From Neospora caninum Liverpool (lineage: Eukaryota; Apicomplexa; Conoidasida; Eucoccidiorida; Sarcocystidae): 64,000 bases of DNA. Within the stretch, counting starts at the first letter, position 1; each line of letters starts with the position of its first letter. Location: the NCBI RefSeq assembly GCF_000208865.1, contig NC_018389.1, positions 1,364,001 to 1,428,000 of the forward strand, in the 5' to 3' direction. A program made the translations under genes and the position numbers. This document shows positions 23,501 to 35,856 of this stretch, piece by piece. The notes beneath the pieces are model-generated. The model was not told where the DNA came from. It did no database searches and worked only from the letters and a program-made list of their open reading frames with translations.

Positions 23501-24129
23501 GGAGATCGCCTTTGGCGAGCTCGGGTTAGGTGAGTGCCTACACAGGGCGTTCTGTTCGCCGCCCAGAGCGTCTGTCGGACACCACGAAGAAGCCAAGACG
23601 TGCGTCTATAGCAACATGCGATATGCATCACGAAGAGGCCTGATTGCCTGTTTCACCTGTTGCCTTCTTTTCGGCTTTCCCGGTGAAAGAAGTCTGTGCG
23701 ATATCGGCACTTCCCGCCGTTCCTCGGCGGCGACGCGTGTGTCTCCAGAGCACCGCACAGACCGCTCTTTTTCGCGTTTTCGGGTGAACGTGCAACGACT
23801 CTGCTCCGACCCTCCGAGTGAAGCTGTGTTTGTCGCGGGGCGCCCGTTTTTGTTTCTTTTTTGGTCTCTTAGAGGGAAAGATCGGACCCAACGAGGTATT
23901 GCTCCTGCACATTCGCTTGGAGTACGTCGAATTCCACGAACACATCCCGCCCCACTACGGGTCTGTGGTGCCGTCGCCGCGGCCAGAGTTCATTGAGAAA
24001 AAGAAACGGGAAGGCCGGGAAAAGTCCAACCAGAAACAAAAGGCGACGGGAGCGGCAGACGCGAACGGGACTGACGAGGAAAACGAAGGCGCCGCACGGG
24101 CTCCGGAGAGAAGACACACTGAGCTTTGA
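20539..24129 (+). CDS. Secreted FKBP-type peptidyl-prolyl isomerase, C-terminal HTEL
   Basis: Secretory-pathway FKBP. The ATG at 20539 sits in GCCATGG and is followed by a hydrophobic signal segment (about residues 17-41). A mature N-terminal region carries a CEACQC motif and later EPHNLCSFGYWKPYA. Well-supported 3' exons are 21989..22322, 22874..22952, 23400..23529 and 23873..24129; all phases agree and the stop is TGA at 24127. They encode the FKBP linker SGLQFRILK, HMHYLGKRLNGETF, the VPGWQEAL loop with the pocket Trp, LPAEIAFGELG, and LLLHIRLEYVEF. Compared with FKBP12, the pocket Asp37 position is Gln and Tyr82 is Phe, so activity may be reduced. The protein ends in a charged tail and HTEL, a plausible ER-retrieval signal. 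Between 20970 and 21340 the reading frame changes without an obvious local intron, and the exons between 21412 and 21989 are unresolved. Confidence 0.85.
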
Positions 24130-25452
24130 AGACAATGAACGAGGCGTCAGGAGGCGCGGCGCTAGGCAGAGAACCGTAGACAGGGACGCGACGGAACGTT
24201 ACCGGGCGCAAGACAGAAGAAAGGAGAATATGGATTGCTCGCCAAGGTGGCCTGTTCCCTGATCGAAACATGAAGAGACGAAACGAGCGCCCCAGGTTTT
24301 CCCCACCCTCGAACGCGTTGCGGGGCCGTGTGTGTGAAGCCTCTGTTCGTTGAACTGAATCGTGCAACATAAACCTGCGAATTATTTGAATTGCATGCCG
24401 TGGGAAACTGCGACGCGCCTTGCGGAGAGGGCAAGAACCGTGACAAAGAGTGTCGCTTGGAGGCGCGAACGGCATGCGCAGCTTACCAGATATTTGTCAC
24501 CTCTTGCGAACTCAGATCTCAATCAGCAACGCCTCGACAATGAAGCATGTATACGATACAATACGGAGAGGCGCTGTGCATATTCGCGTCGAGATATCGC
24601 ACGGCAGCCGACCCTGTAGAGTCTCGCCTGCTACCACGCTCTCACCAAGAGAGCATTTGAAGGGGACGGACATGTGAAAAAGTCTGTCTCTACCTCATCG
24701 CGGGTATCACCGGGGACGCAAACGGCTGCACGCATGCCTTGCTCTGCCAAAAGAACGAACCCGTCACAGTTCGGCTTCTCGCTGTACACCGCGGGTTCCC
24801 TCCGTGCCGTAGAGGGTCCAGTCTCGGTGTCTCAACAGATCCCCGCTTATGTTACGAGTTACGCATGCAGAGCATTTGTTTGCTTGGCTTCCACAGAGAA
24901 AACGTCTGCGTTCCACAGTGTTTCGTGCTGCAGCACCTGCCTCTCAGTTCTCGCTCTGTCTCTGCCTCGCCACACACATAAATGCTCTCCTTTTCTTCGA
25001 TAACCCTTTGCGGCTCACTCTGTGTACGCCTGTCTCCGACGGCTGAGAGGCGAGGAAAGAGTACCTGATCGAGCAACACTACAGAGCAAAAAGCTGCCAG
25101 CCGCGAGGCGACTTTCGGGTGTCTTGGCGAGAGAGGCCCGCGCCGGTTGCGAAAGAAAAAGGCCAAGAGAGCTTAACTCAACGGGGGAGACAGCTGGAGA
25201 CCAGACAGGAGACGAAGAAACCAGAAGCCCTACAAAAGTCGAGCAACTGTGACAGAGAAAGGACAAATTAGGCCGGTCCGCGAGAAACAGCAAGATCCTA
25301 AAACGCCCACACGACAGCCCCACCGACACAGACCGGAGGATAGGCAGCGTTTAAGAGGAACGCACGGAATCTCAGAACACGTAGCACCCGCCTCCAGAGG
25401 GAAGAAACCTCCAGGTTTTCTTGCACCCTATTGCTTGAGAAAGCGCAGGATA
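24130..25452. other. Convergent intergenic region (FKBP / TAF5 3' ends)
   Basis: The stop codons of the flanking genes face each other across 1.3 kb. I found no exon with family similarity on either strand. Confidence 0.6.
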
Positions 25453-28400
25453 CTACAGGAAATCTTCTTCGCTGCAGAGCGTGGAGAATCCCAGACACAG
25501 AAGCAGGTTTTCAGGAGTGAAGAGACACGAGCGGAAAGCCACGTGCGCGGCCCCGTACGTCTCGGCCAGAGACAACGAGGGGAGATGGCCAGCAAACAAT
25601 CCCGGCTTCTGACGGGTGGTCCCGTCACCGTCTGGAGTTGGGAGGGCGCCTGAGAAGAAGAAAAATCACACAAGCCGATTAAGAAAATGGACCACATCCC
25701 GGCGGAAGAGCGATTACGCTACAGGGAAAACACGCACGATTCCATCGGGAGAAGAGGGCGAAACGAAAAAGGCACGTGGCGACCAAGTGGCGAACGTTTC
25801 GTCTGTAGAGGTAGCAGCGAAAAAGAGGAAACGCGTGGGACGCACAGATACCTGAGAGTCCGACGAGGACAGCGAATATTTTTGTCTTATTCTGCCACAG
25901 AGGGACACGACGGACGAATTCGCAAACCCCCGAAGGAAAAAGACGGCCGACCGTCGGCTCCACTCTGGAGACGAAACCGCAACACAAAGTGGAGGCGTCT
26001 GCGAAGCTGCCAGATAAACAATCGAGGCCAGTCATTTGCTCCGTTTGCTTAGGCTCCTGGATAGCCTTGAAATCGCGATCCTCGTATAAGGTCGACGACC
26101 TATGACTGAAGTCAGAAACATCTGTTTCTTCTCATTTTGCCCTGTTTTCGGTCTCGAACCAAGCGTGCAGAAAAACGCCCTCCTGCGCCTTGAAACCCGC
26201 CTTCGTTCACTTTCAGTGTTTCTCGCTCCCTTACCCGTGCTCGTATCCCAGAGAGCGACAGTGCCGTCGATAGCAGCGGAGGCGAGGAGCGACGAGCCGT
26301 GACAGAAAGAGAGACCGGCGATTCGAGAATGAAGCGAAGAAAAGGCAGAACTTTCTTCTCGCCGCTGCATCGTCGGGATCGATCCGAATGCGAGAGGACG
26401 CCCCGAAGGAATGTCAAAGACGCAAATCCCTCCGGCAGAATCTGCACACGCGGAAAACGCGGGAGGCCAGCGGAAACGAAACTCAAAAGAAAACACCTCG
26501 GGACACGCCGCGCGAGCTCCAGCGCACCCGGGGCACGGCGCGGCAAGAAGAGGACGGCACATGTCAAGAACGCGAAGGCGACAGCCGACGCACACTCGAC
26601 GAGCACACTCGACGCGGCGCTGTCGAAACTCTAGATTGAGACATTTGTCGCTTCGGCGTCGCGGCGCCTCACCTCCCACGGCTGCCAGGCGTCCATTCGG
26701 GGACATGGCGAGAGTTGTGACGCGTCCTGTGCGTCGTCGATCGCGCCTTCGTCTGTCGTCTTCGTCGTGGGTTCCGTACGCGCCGAGGCCCCGTTTCCCA
26801 AGCAGACGCAAATGCTTCGTTTCCGGCCTCTTGACCTCTTCGTGTATCCTCTTTTTCCGCAGCAGCAGCGCGTCGTGCTTCTCGAGCTTTCGGTCGCTGC
26901 CCCGCCTCTCGCGCCTCTCCCGCCTCTCGCGCTCGTCTTCGCGCCCGCGGGTCTCGTCCCTGTCTCCGTCCCTTTCGTCCTCGTTCTCTCTCCTCCGCGC
27001 CTCGCCGTCCACAGACGGGAGGAGGAGCGGCGCCCACGCCCGCGCCAGCTGCGCCGAACGCAGGTCAAAGAGCCGCACCGAGTTATCGGAGGCAGCCGTC
27101 AGAAGCAGAGAGGAATTCGGGTGAAAGGCAACGTGGAAAACGTCCGTCGCAGAGGCCGAGTGCTGCAAGAGACGAACCGGAAAAGAACGCGAAGTGCACC
27201 ACAAGCGTGCGCAGTTGTCGCTCGAACCGGAGGCGAAGTAGTGCCTGCATGCGCGCAGAACGCAGCGGAGACAGCCAGCAATGACGGACTTGAGCGTCCT
27301 CGCGAAAACGATGAAACGCACCGCAGGAAAGAGCAGACGCGAAAAGCGAGCAGTGGGAACAGCCGAGCCACCCATCGAGTAGACCGGGAAACGGGGGCTT
27401 TTTTGAGGGGTGACACGCGGATGGTCTGTCTCTGAGAAAAAACGCCAAAGACCGCACCGTTCCTCGTCGCCCTTCGTTTTGCGAGTAACCTTTTCCTCTT
27501 TTGTGGGCTCCATCGTGTAACACCTTTTGAGTTCCTCGTCCTTCCTGGTTTTCTTCGCGAGCTCTGTGAGCTCTGTCTCCCCCATTTTTCTTCCTTTACG
27601 CTCGCTTCTCCCTTCTCGCGCCCCTGCCGTCTCGCGTCTCGCGTGCTGAGCCTCTGTTCTGCCTCGCGTTCTGTTCCGTGTCTCAATCCCTGCTCCTGTG
27701 TCTCCGTTTTCCCACGGTTCTTCCCGCTAGTCTAAATCCCGGCCGCGTCTTCTCTCCCGCTCGCTTTTCCGCCTCACCCGTAGGGCCCCACGTCGAGGGA
27801 CCAGACTGCGGCGAGGGCGCCGCGGTAGACGCAGAGAGGCGAAACGACGTTGGAGCGGCCGCCGGAGATGTTTCCCGCCTCGTGGCGCTCGTCGCTGAGT
27901 CTCTCGCCGTCCGGCGAATCCCGCCCTGCACCAGCTTCTTCTGCCTCGCCCTGCGCCTTCAGCTTCTTTTCCTCGCCGTCCAGCGCTCCCGCCTCGTCCT
28001 CAACGAGCGAGGAGGCCCGCGAGGAGAAGGGGTACGACTGCCAAAGCCGAATCACCCCATCGGTCCCTCCTGAGAGCAGAATGCGGTCGTCGATCTCGCC
28101 AAACGCGAGGGCGAGGACGCGCCCGTCCGTGCCGACGAGGCGCGAAACACCTTCTTCTCCCTCTGCGTCTTCGCCCCACTCCAACGCGAGTGGCGGCGCC
28201 GAAGCGGCTGCGTCCTTTTTGCGGCGCCGGAGCTCGCTCTTTGCGTTCGGGGCCTTCGCCCCCACAGCGTCTTCCTCCTCGCTCTCCGAAGACGTCCGGT
28301 CTTCGTCGTCGGCGCCGGGTGGTCCGGCAGGAAACGAAGAGAGAGGACGGCCTTCTTGCGCCTGCTGCTGCATGCGCAGAAGCCATTTGCGTCTCTGACG

Positions 28401-31400
28401 CTCGCGCCGCGCCTTCGTGACCTGCGGAGAATGGGGACAAGGACAAAGCAGACACCCTGCCGAAACCGCCAAGCGAGACGCCCACCCCACAGGGAGCGGA
28501 CGAGAACGTACCAGATGTGGGGTGGCGAAGAAGGGACAAAGGAGACAAGACGAGAGGTGAGCAGGGCGACGAAGGCGAGACGAAGCGCGAGAACAGGCAT
28601 CGGAGCCCCCAAGCGCAGATCCTGACTCTCCTCGCCTGCTTCTCTTCTTCCTCGGCGAGGCGTTATCTGTTCGTCTCTGCTGCGCTTTCCGTTTCGCGCG
28701 TTAAATGACCGTTCGAGCTCGTCCCCTCCGCCTGTTGCCTCCTGCGCATGTTGGCTTGTTCGTCGCTGCGTCTTCCGTCTCCGGGGCTGCAAGACTTCAG
28801 CGGCTGAGGCGCGCCGCGACTCGCCTTCGGAAGACTGGGGCGTTTTCAAGCGCGCCTGTCCCTCTTGCGCCGCTGCTTGTCCGTGTTTCGCTTCCCGTTA
28901 CCCGCCCGGGCTTCTCTTCCTGATCCCTTCTCTCTGCTGGATTCCCTCGAGCTCTTCCCTCTTCTCTTTGCTGAGATGCTGTGTCCGTCTTCTCCGGCCA
29001 CTTACTTGATACTGTTGCAGATCCCAGAGGCGGATCTCGCCTTCTCCTCCGACCGCGATCAGTTTGCATGTGCTCGGGCTGACGGCGCAGCACGAACTTT
29101 CGCACGAGGAGTTTAAAACTGTCATGCACGCGATCGATGGCCACTGACCTGCAGCCGCCGACAAGGGCGCCTGGGAAAACGCAGAAAACTCCCAAAAAGA
29201 ACGCGGTCAAAAATGCCCGAAAGAGGGGGGACGCAAGGCAGAGAGGGCGACAAACAAGGACACGCGAAACCGTCGCACATGCATGCAGACCAACCCAGTC
29301 ACCCGGAGGAACGCGTCGAGGGGAACTCCAGAAGACTCCCTGAGACCAGGAGACCAGACCTGCGAGGCCCATCCCTCTGTCACGCAGCAGCAAGGCCTAG
29401 AAAGACGCTCTTCGCTCGAGACGAGAGAGAGGCAGAGCCGCGGGGCAAGCGCCTGGTGCTTCCTTAGAAACAGAGGCAACTTGCGCGGCAGGCTTAACTC
29501 TAAAACGCTGCGAGGTCTTTGGCCGTTCGCCTGCTGGCTTGGCGCAAACACTCCCGCACCGAAAAAGGTGCTCAGGGTCTCCCCGTCGGGCCACCTCGAT
29601 CCTCAACTTCAACGATAATTCCACTTAAAAACGTTTCCGATAAACGACATGCGACCAGTTGGACCCACCTTCACGTCTGAGAATTGCTCGACAAGGAATT
29701 CCTTTTGCCTCGGGACAGGCGTAATCGACCGGTGGTTCGTTAGTGTTTATGTCACCAACGCGCGTCAAGGAAATAGCACTAAAACGGCGAAACGTATTTG
29801 GTTGACATACCAACACAGAACATTAAGCTGCACTACGTTCAAACTTTACACTGGAAACGTTTTACTGTTAATTTACTGCAGACCATGGGAGCGAAGATAA
29901 TCACTATCCACCTCCGTTCAGGCAAATCAAAAGCGTTTCCCTGGTGGTCTTTATGAACCGGGATTCGTTCACCTAGCCACCACGATCCGGTTGCTAGGGA
30001 ACAACTTCCGCGGAAGGTTTCTTGAGTCACAGAATTCATCCTCGCGTCTATGGACGGCCAGGTGTCTGCCTGTCGTGAACGGTTCGACACGAACAGAAGT
30101 GGAACTCACTCTTCTTTCCGTTTGCTGTTTCAAAAGGCGTTTGTAGAGGAGAAACGAATCCTTTGACGGCTCGGGAAGCGGTAGCAGACTGTTGGGCTCC
30201 GCGAGATCCGATTCCCGAAGGTTCTCCCCGCCGAGCAGCCGCACGCGCTGCAGAGACAGAGGCAGGGGGGGACCGCGGCAGACGGCGCTCGAGGAAAAAC
30301 AGAAAACGAACAGAGGCGAGAGGCCAAGGAGCGAGAACGAAAGATCCCAAACGCGATGGACGGCGACGACGCAGACCACAGGTGCTATGTGATGTCGCTG
30401 TTTATTCGATTTGAGTTGTGCAGCTCTGGACCGCGCATCCTGTGTCCTGAGACAATATCGACTTGTAATGTGGTAACACTGCATGGTCTAGCTGAAAACC
30501 CGTTTTCTCGCTCGTCGCGCATGTCATGCCCCTGGCGCTACCGCCCTCTGGGGACTGCGCTTCGCACACCGTTCGCCCTGTCGCGTCGAGCTCCTTTGCG
30601 TGTGTGTGTGCTCCCGCTGTCTCCGTCGCTCCTCCTGCTGCACTGCCGTCGCGCGCCTCTCACCTTGGTCCTCTCGCCGCCTGGTCCGACGACGGTTGTT
30701 TCTTCCCTGAAAAACTGCCGCGGCAGGCCCCAAGTCACAGGCGGCAGGTCGGCCTCTGCGGACAGGCGCTCGTCTTCGCGCTTCTCGCCTCTGTCTCGCT
30801 CAGTTTCGCCGAGCTGGGGCGAGGTGAAGGTCGGGCGAGCGTCGAAGAAGGCCAAGTCGCTTGCGCGCTGCGCCGCCGCCTTTTCCTGCGCCGCGGGCTC
30901 TGGTGTCTCTTCGCGCTTGCGCAGGCCGGCGGGGAGCGACGACAGCGGGTGCGCCTGTGGGGCGGTCGGGGCGGGGGCCGAGAGCGACTGAGAGAGTGGC
31001 GCCAGCAGGCCTGGGTAAACCACGCCGCGAAGGTGAGGCGCATGCGGAGGCGGCGGAAGCAGCCGACTGGCCGCCTGAATCATCACTTCCAGCAACAGAC
31101 AGCGCGTGTCGACGAGCCAGGTGCGCAGGACAAAGTAGGCGCGCCTGCAGAGACAGACGGAGAAAAGAGACGCCAGGACGGAGACTCGGGAAGGGAGCAA
31201 ACGTGCACGGAAGCTGCGGGGGAACACGAGCGGACGCAGTCGACACGGACGGTCCACGGAAGCTCTGGACGACGATACAGTGGTTCCTCGGAGCGGGGAG
31301 AGACGGAGTGAAGAAAGGCAGAAATCATCACGCAAGAGGACGCCGGAAACATAGGGGAGAGTGAGGCCAGTGCCCGACGGATAGGCGACAAACCTCGCCG

Positions 31401-32989
31401 AGTCATGCGAGATGCACAAACGGCCGGACCTCAAGAAGATCGAAAACGGAAAACAAATGCACGCACGCGCGCAGGCCGGTGAAAGTCAGGGCGAGAGAGC
31501 AGACGCAGACGAAAAACAAAAGAGACAGGAGCGGAAAGAAGCTGGACGAGACAGAGGGAAACAAGACCTTACTCAGAGATGTACAGCGGATGGCGTTCGT
31601 CGGAAGCGAAGTAGGGAATCAGAGACAACTGAAGAGGGTGCACAGGCTCGGCGTCCTCGATTTGTTTCAACAAAGGCCCATGCTTTCCGGCGTGGAGTAG
31701 GGAGAATCGCCGCAAGAGCTGGCGAGCTGGAAACCACAGGCGCACTCGAGTCACAAATTGTCGACAACATTCCCTATTTTCAAAGCTCCATTGTCTAGTT
31801 TACAATACGTACAGCTGAATATGAAAAACGAAAAAAAGCCGGACGGCGAGAAAAAACCTATGGTCCTGAATAGGACTCCAATTACGAGATACCGACAACA
31901 CAACAAACCACTTGCGTTCCTTCCTGAGCAACGCTCCCGCCTCGAGGAGCTCAACAAATGGGATAAAAGCGTTGACTGCCTTCTCCAAGGTGTTCCGTGA
32001 CGGACCGAAATCGTCGCACCCTGAAGCCAGTTTTCATCAGCACGTGTAAAGGCGAGGTCAACGGTGGAACACGAACAAGAAAAGCGTGTCACCTGGTTCT
32101 TTGCATTGCCTCTGCGCGAGTCCTGGCCAGTTTCTCTCCGCGACCGGGCTCGGCTCACGCTCGGCACAATGTGCGCACGACCAGTTAACTTCTTGTTCTG
32201 CCGGTTCCGGAGACATCTCGCCGAACCGGGACAGATGTGGATCTTGCACACCGTTTTCTGGAGTGTACATACGCGTTGGACGACTGGTCCCGCTACCGCG
32301 CCTCCCCTCTGGCGTTTGCGTCTTTTTCTCGTCTTTGATTCCCCGCGGGCTTTCTTACCTTGGTAGGCATCGATGCTTAGGAGCTTCCGGAACATGTGGA
32401 GAAGGACCGCGAAGGCGACGTCCATGAGTTCTTCTCGGCAGTCCTCGAAGAGGCTCAAAATCCAAACGCAGAAGCGGCTGTAGATTCTCTCGTAGACGTC
32501 GAAAGACAGCAGCGAAGTGCCTCCAGGCAACGCGAGCCGAGGGCCCGCTTGACTCGCGCTCAGGCCTCCCAAAGTCCCGAGCGCTCCCATGGCTGCCGCC
32601 TCCGCAGACGCGCGCTGAGGCACAGATGCCTGAAGCTGTTCATGCTGCGGAGTTACTGAAGAAGACGGAGAAGGCGCACCGGTGGACGAGGCGATTGCTT
32701 TTTGGAGCGAGTCGAGCATGCGTGAATCGACATGGTACTTTTCTTGCAGAAGCTGGAAAATCTCCGCCAGTTTGTTGGGACTGGAGGCTGCGGCGGGGAG
32801 TGTGGCAGGCGCCGCACCTTCTCCGCGTGGGTCCGGAGGGACAGCAGGCAGAGGGGAGAAGGAAGGGAGAGTCTGTGGGGCGTCTCCGAAGGACGACGCG
32901 GAAGAACAGGGCGGCGACTCTCCCAGGGCCATGGTCTCTCGGGGATGCTGCGCACCGGGAGGGAAGGAGACAGGGCGTTCATCCGCCAT
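25453..32989 (-). CDS. TAF5-like TFIID subunit (N-terminal helical domain + WD40)
   Basis: Subunit of the general transcription factor TFIID (TAF5 family), nuclear. Model: complement(join(25453..25649, 26235..26441, 26673..27244, 27778..28421, 29006..29148, one unresolved exon, 30110..30247, 30664..31144, 31573..31718, 31893..32020, 32359..32989)). Phases agree except between 29148 and 30110, where about 3n+1 nt is missing. Features: a low-complexity start, a LisH-like helix pair (KLAEIFQLLQEKYHVDSR, about residue 70), an NTD2-like helical region (VYERIYSRFCVWILSLFED, LLRRFSLLHAGKHG, YISERAYFVLRTWLVDTR), then KLIAVGGEGEIRLWDL, LLSGGTDGVIRLWQ, FASGSSDNCARLW, LLTAASDNSVRLFDL, GGICVFDIPSGR and LASAAIDGTVALWD as WD repeats. 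Charged insertions split the blades. The ATG at 32989 has A at -3 and G at +4. A different WD40 scaffold cannot be wholly excluded, but NTD2 plus WD40 is typical of TAF5. Confidence 0.8.
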
Positions 32990-35856
32990 GCTTTCCCGGA
33001 GGCTGCCGGGAGGCCGCGAGCGTCCGTTTCCAATCCGCGGGGCCGAGAAGGACGAGAAAAAGGGGCAACACAGAGAGGAGAGGAGACAGAGCGGAAAGAC
33101 GCGCGAGAAGAATCGGGCGGCGACGCCACAAGGGGAGGCGATGTCGCGCGCAGAGGTGCCGCACACACCAGAGGGAAAGCGACGGCGAGAGGAGTGCGAA
33201 ATCCAGAGCCTCACTTGTCGGTCCAGGCCCAGACGGCCCTCTACGAAAGCAGAAGGGAAGGACTGCGGCCAGCTGGCGAATCGCAGCAAGCCTTCAGAGA
33301 AGAACGAAAAGTTTCTGCCGGTTCTCTCGGGTGCATGCAGATATGCGGTCTCGCTGCGGAAAACGGATCCGCCATTCGAGAGAAAGACGCACCTGGGACC
33401 GCCAGAGAAAACACGGAAAGAAGACGGATACAGGGAAACACATGGGAAGAAAAGAAATTGGGAAACCACGGAGATCGGAGTGCGCATGCAACCTCGAATT
33501 TCTGTCTAGCTCGGGCGGGCGAGTCGTGACGCAGGCAGGCGAAAACGAGCGAGCAACGATATCAGCCACGTTTGGGAAGCGACACGACGATAGCTTACTT
33601 TTCTTTTTCCTAGGTGGAGAACTAACGACACACACACGAGGCATATACAGATACACTCGCGAGGAAATACTCAATACACTCCGTGTCCCTCTCTCAGTCG
33701 ATGTTTCTCCTTCTCTCCTGTTTTCCCTTTTCCAGTCCCGTCTCTCCCTCGTTTGTTTCTTCCGTTTTGCTCCGTCTCTCTCCACTGTCTCTCTCCACTG
33801 TCTCTCTCCACTGTCTCTTCGACTCTTTCTCCGACTCGTCTTTACCTCGCTAGTTCGTGGTTTCTCAAGCTTCTGTTGCGGGAAAACGACAAGAGGACAG
33901 CAGAATGAGACGCCCAGCGTAAACGGACCCTACATTGCCAAGCGTCGATTGTGTCTCCCTCTAGACGGTAACTTTGACGCGCTTAACGCCAGTCTTTCTC
34001 CGCTGTGCTCTCGCGCTTGCAGCACCGAGTGCGAACCGCCGTCAAAAAACGTGACAATGGCGTTTAAAGAAGCTCCACAAAGGAAGTCGGGGTTCCTTTC
34101 TATAGAAGCCACAAATTCTTTTGTCCCTTCTGGACCAGCGAAGCTGAATTGGCCAGTGCACGCCATCACCACATAGGGCCCTCGACTGAACGGATCCACT
34201 CGAAACACGGGACACACCAGAGGGCTCGTCTCACCAAAGAAATCCAAACAACCGCCATACCACTGTCTGTGTGGAGGCAAACACTGCATCTCTGAGGTAC
34301 AAGAGAGTGTTTTCGCCCGTACAGATGGAGATATTGGCATGGACGAACACACATATCCACCTCGGTACGCGTGCGCCGCAGAAGTCGATTCACTAGGGGC
34401 TACTATGGGCGTTTTGTTACTAACAGTCCGTAAGTGCTGCCGCTTTTGTGAGATCGGAGCTCTTAGTGGTTCCTACGCCACATTTCGCCTGGACGTTTTG
34501 CCGCTGGAGGCGCGGGACTGCAGAACGCGAAGGGCCGTCTTCGCGTAAGACGTTTTTTAAGACGTTGTCTCCGCATTCGCGGGAGCATTCGTAAACTCAA
34601 ACAGACCCAGCTGATATAATGGTGATGGGAAAGTCATGCCGTGATCTGTAGTTTGTTTCCTGCCGGTGAGCAGAGGCAAGTTGTCAAGACGGGGTATGTG
34701 TGCCTGACCACGTTTTCTCTGCATCCGAACTTCGAGCGTCTAAAAGTTCCCGCGTTTCCTCTAGCTCTGCTCTTCGCTCCACACCTGGCTCTGGAGGCAG
34801 AACCATGCAGTCATGGGCATCAGTTCGGTTCCTGCAGTGATTTTTATATACCTGGACATCTAGTCCCTGATTTACACGCTGCTGCGCCTCGGTTCTGCAA
34901 GTATCTTCAGCGGTAACTGACCAGCCTAGCACACACGCATTCCCTTTCGTCCTGTGTCGGGGAGTCACCGTCATTTCCCTTTCACTCTCCTGTCCGGGAC
35001 TGCTTATGTGCCTCTAGCACACCGGCGAAACTCCCGGGAGATGGCAACAAAGGCGCAAAACAGGTGGAATCAAGCAGAACACTTTCCCCAACAAGAGGGA
35101 TCCCGGAAGTCCCACGAACCGGTTTGGTGTCTTTCCATCGGCCACATGCATGGTCGGGCAGATAGACAGGTTATTCGGAGCTATCATGGAGGAGGAAGGA
35201 AATGGCTTCCCGAAATTGTCTTGCAAGGAAGCCGAGGCGCGCCACTGGGACACACGAACAGTAGAGGGCGGGGTAGGGTAGGTTTCCGGAACTTGCTTCT
35301 TCACTCTACCACGGGGGCGAAAGGGACACAGACGCTACACTCGCTGCAGTCAGTGACAGCCTCTGGAAAACCAGCACGACCTTCTGGCCTCACGCACAGT
35401 TCGACTCCGCGCTTGCGTGGCTCGGCGCTTGGTGACTGCGGAGGAATGCGCCAAGGAGCATCTGTTATGCTGGGTACGGTGAGGCAAGTGAATTTCTCAA
35501 AGAGTACACCGTATAGGGTTCGTGCGCTGTCCAGCCAGTGACAGGCCTTATTCCTGGTTTTTGCGAATTCGTATTTCCAGAGCCGTCGCTGTTGGACACA
35601 ATCGGACTGGCGAAAACGTTAGATTGCAGGACCAATGCAAGAACGGTTCCTTTTGCCACCGGACCGGAGTGATACGCGCCAGTGTCGACCTGCCTGAGGG
35701 ATCCAACTCGAGCCTGAGATAGATGCGACTTTCGCGTTTCTAAATGGGGTGCGCTCTTTCTATCGGCAGACGACAAAAATGACAGGTTACGTTCAGGCTT
35801 TGTTCGCGGCTCCGGTGTACACAGGGAGCTGTGCATTTGTAGGACACCGAAAACAT
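32990..35856. other. Intergenic: TAF5 upstream / TTLL downstream
   Basis: Both flanking genes are on the minus strand, so this holds the TAF5 promoter and 5' UTR and the TTLL 3' UTR. The sequence near 33781-33819 has three tandem copies of TCCACTGTCTCTC (last one diverging at its end). The 516-codon plus-strand frame at 32626-34176 is judged to be a chance frame. Nothing else is supported. Confidence 0.55.

Noticed and set aside
29625..30060. AT-richer stretch considered as a possible mitochondrial DNA insertion
   Set aside because: I recognise no cob, cox or rRNA fragment in it. It lies in the TAF5 intron region and could equally hold ordinary intron sequence.
32626..34176. 516-codon plus-strand frame
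   Set aside because: Its 5' part is antisense to TAF5 exon 1 and the rest lies in the promoter. No domain and unnatural composition.
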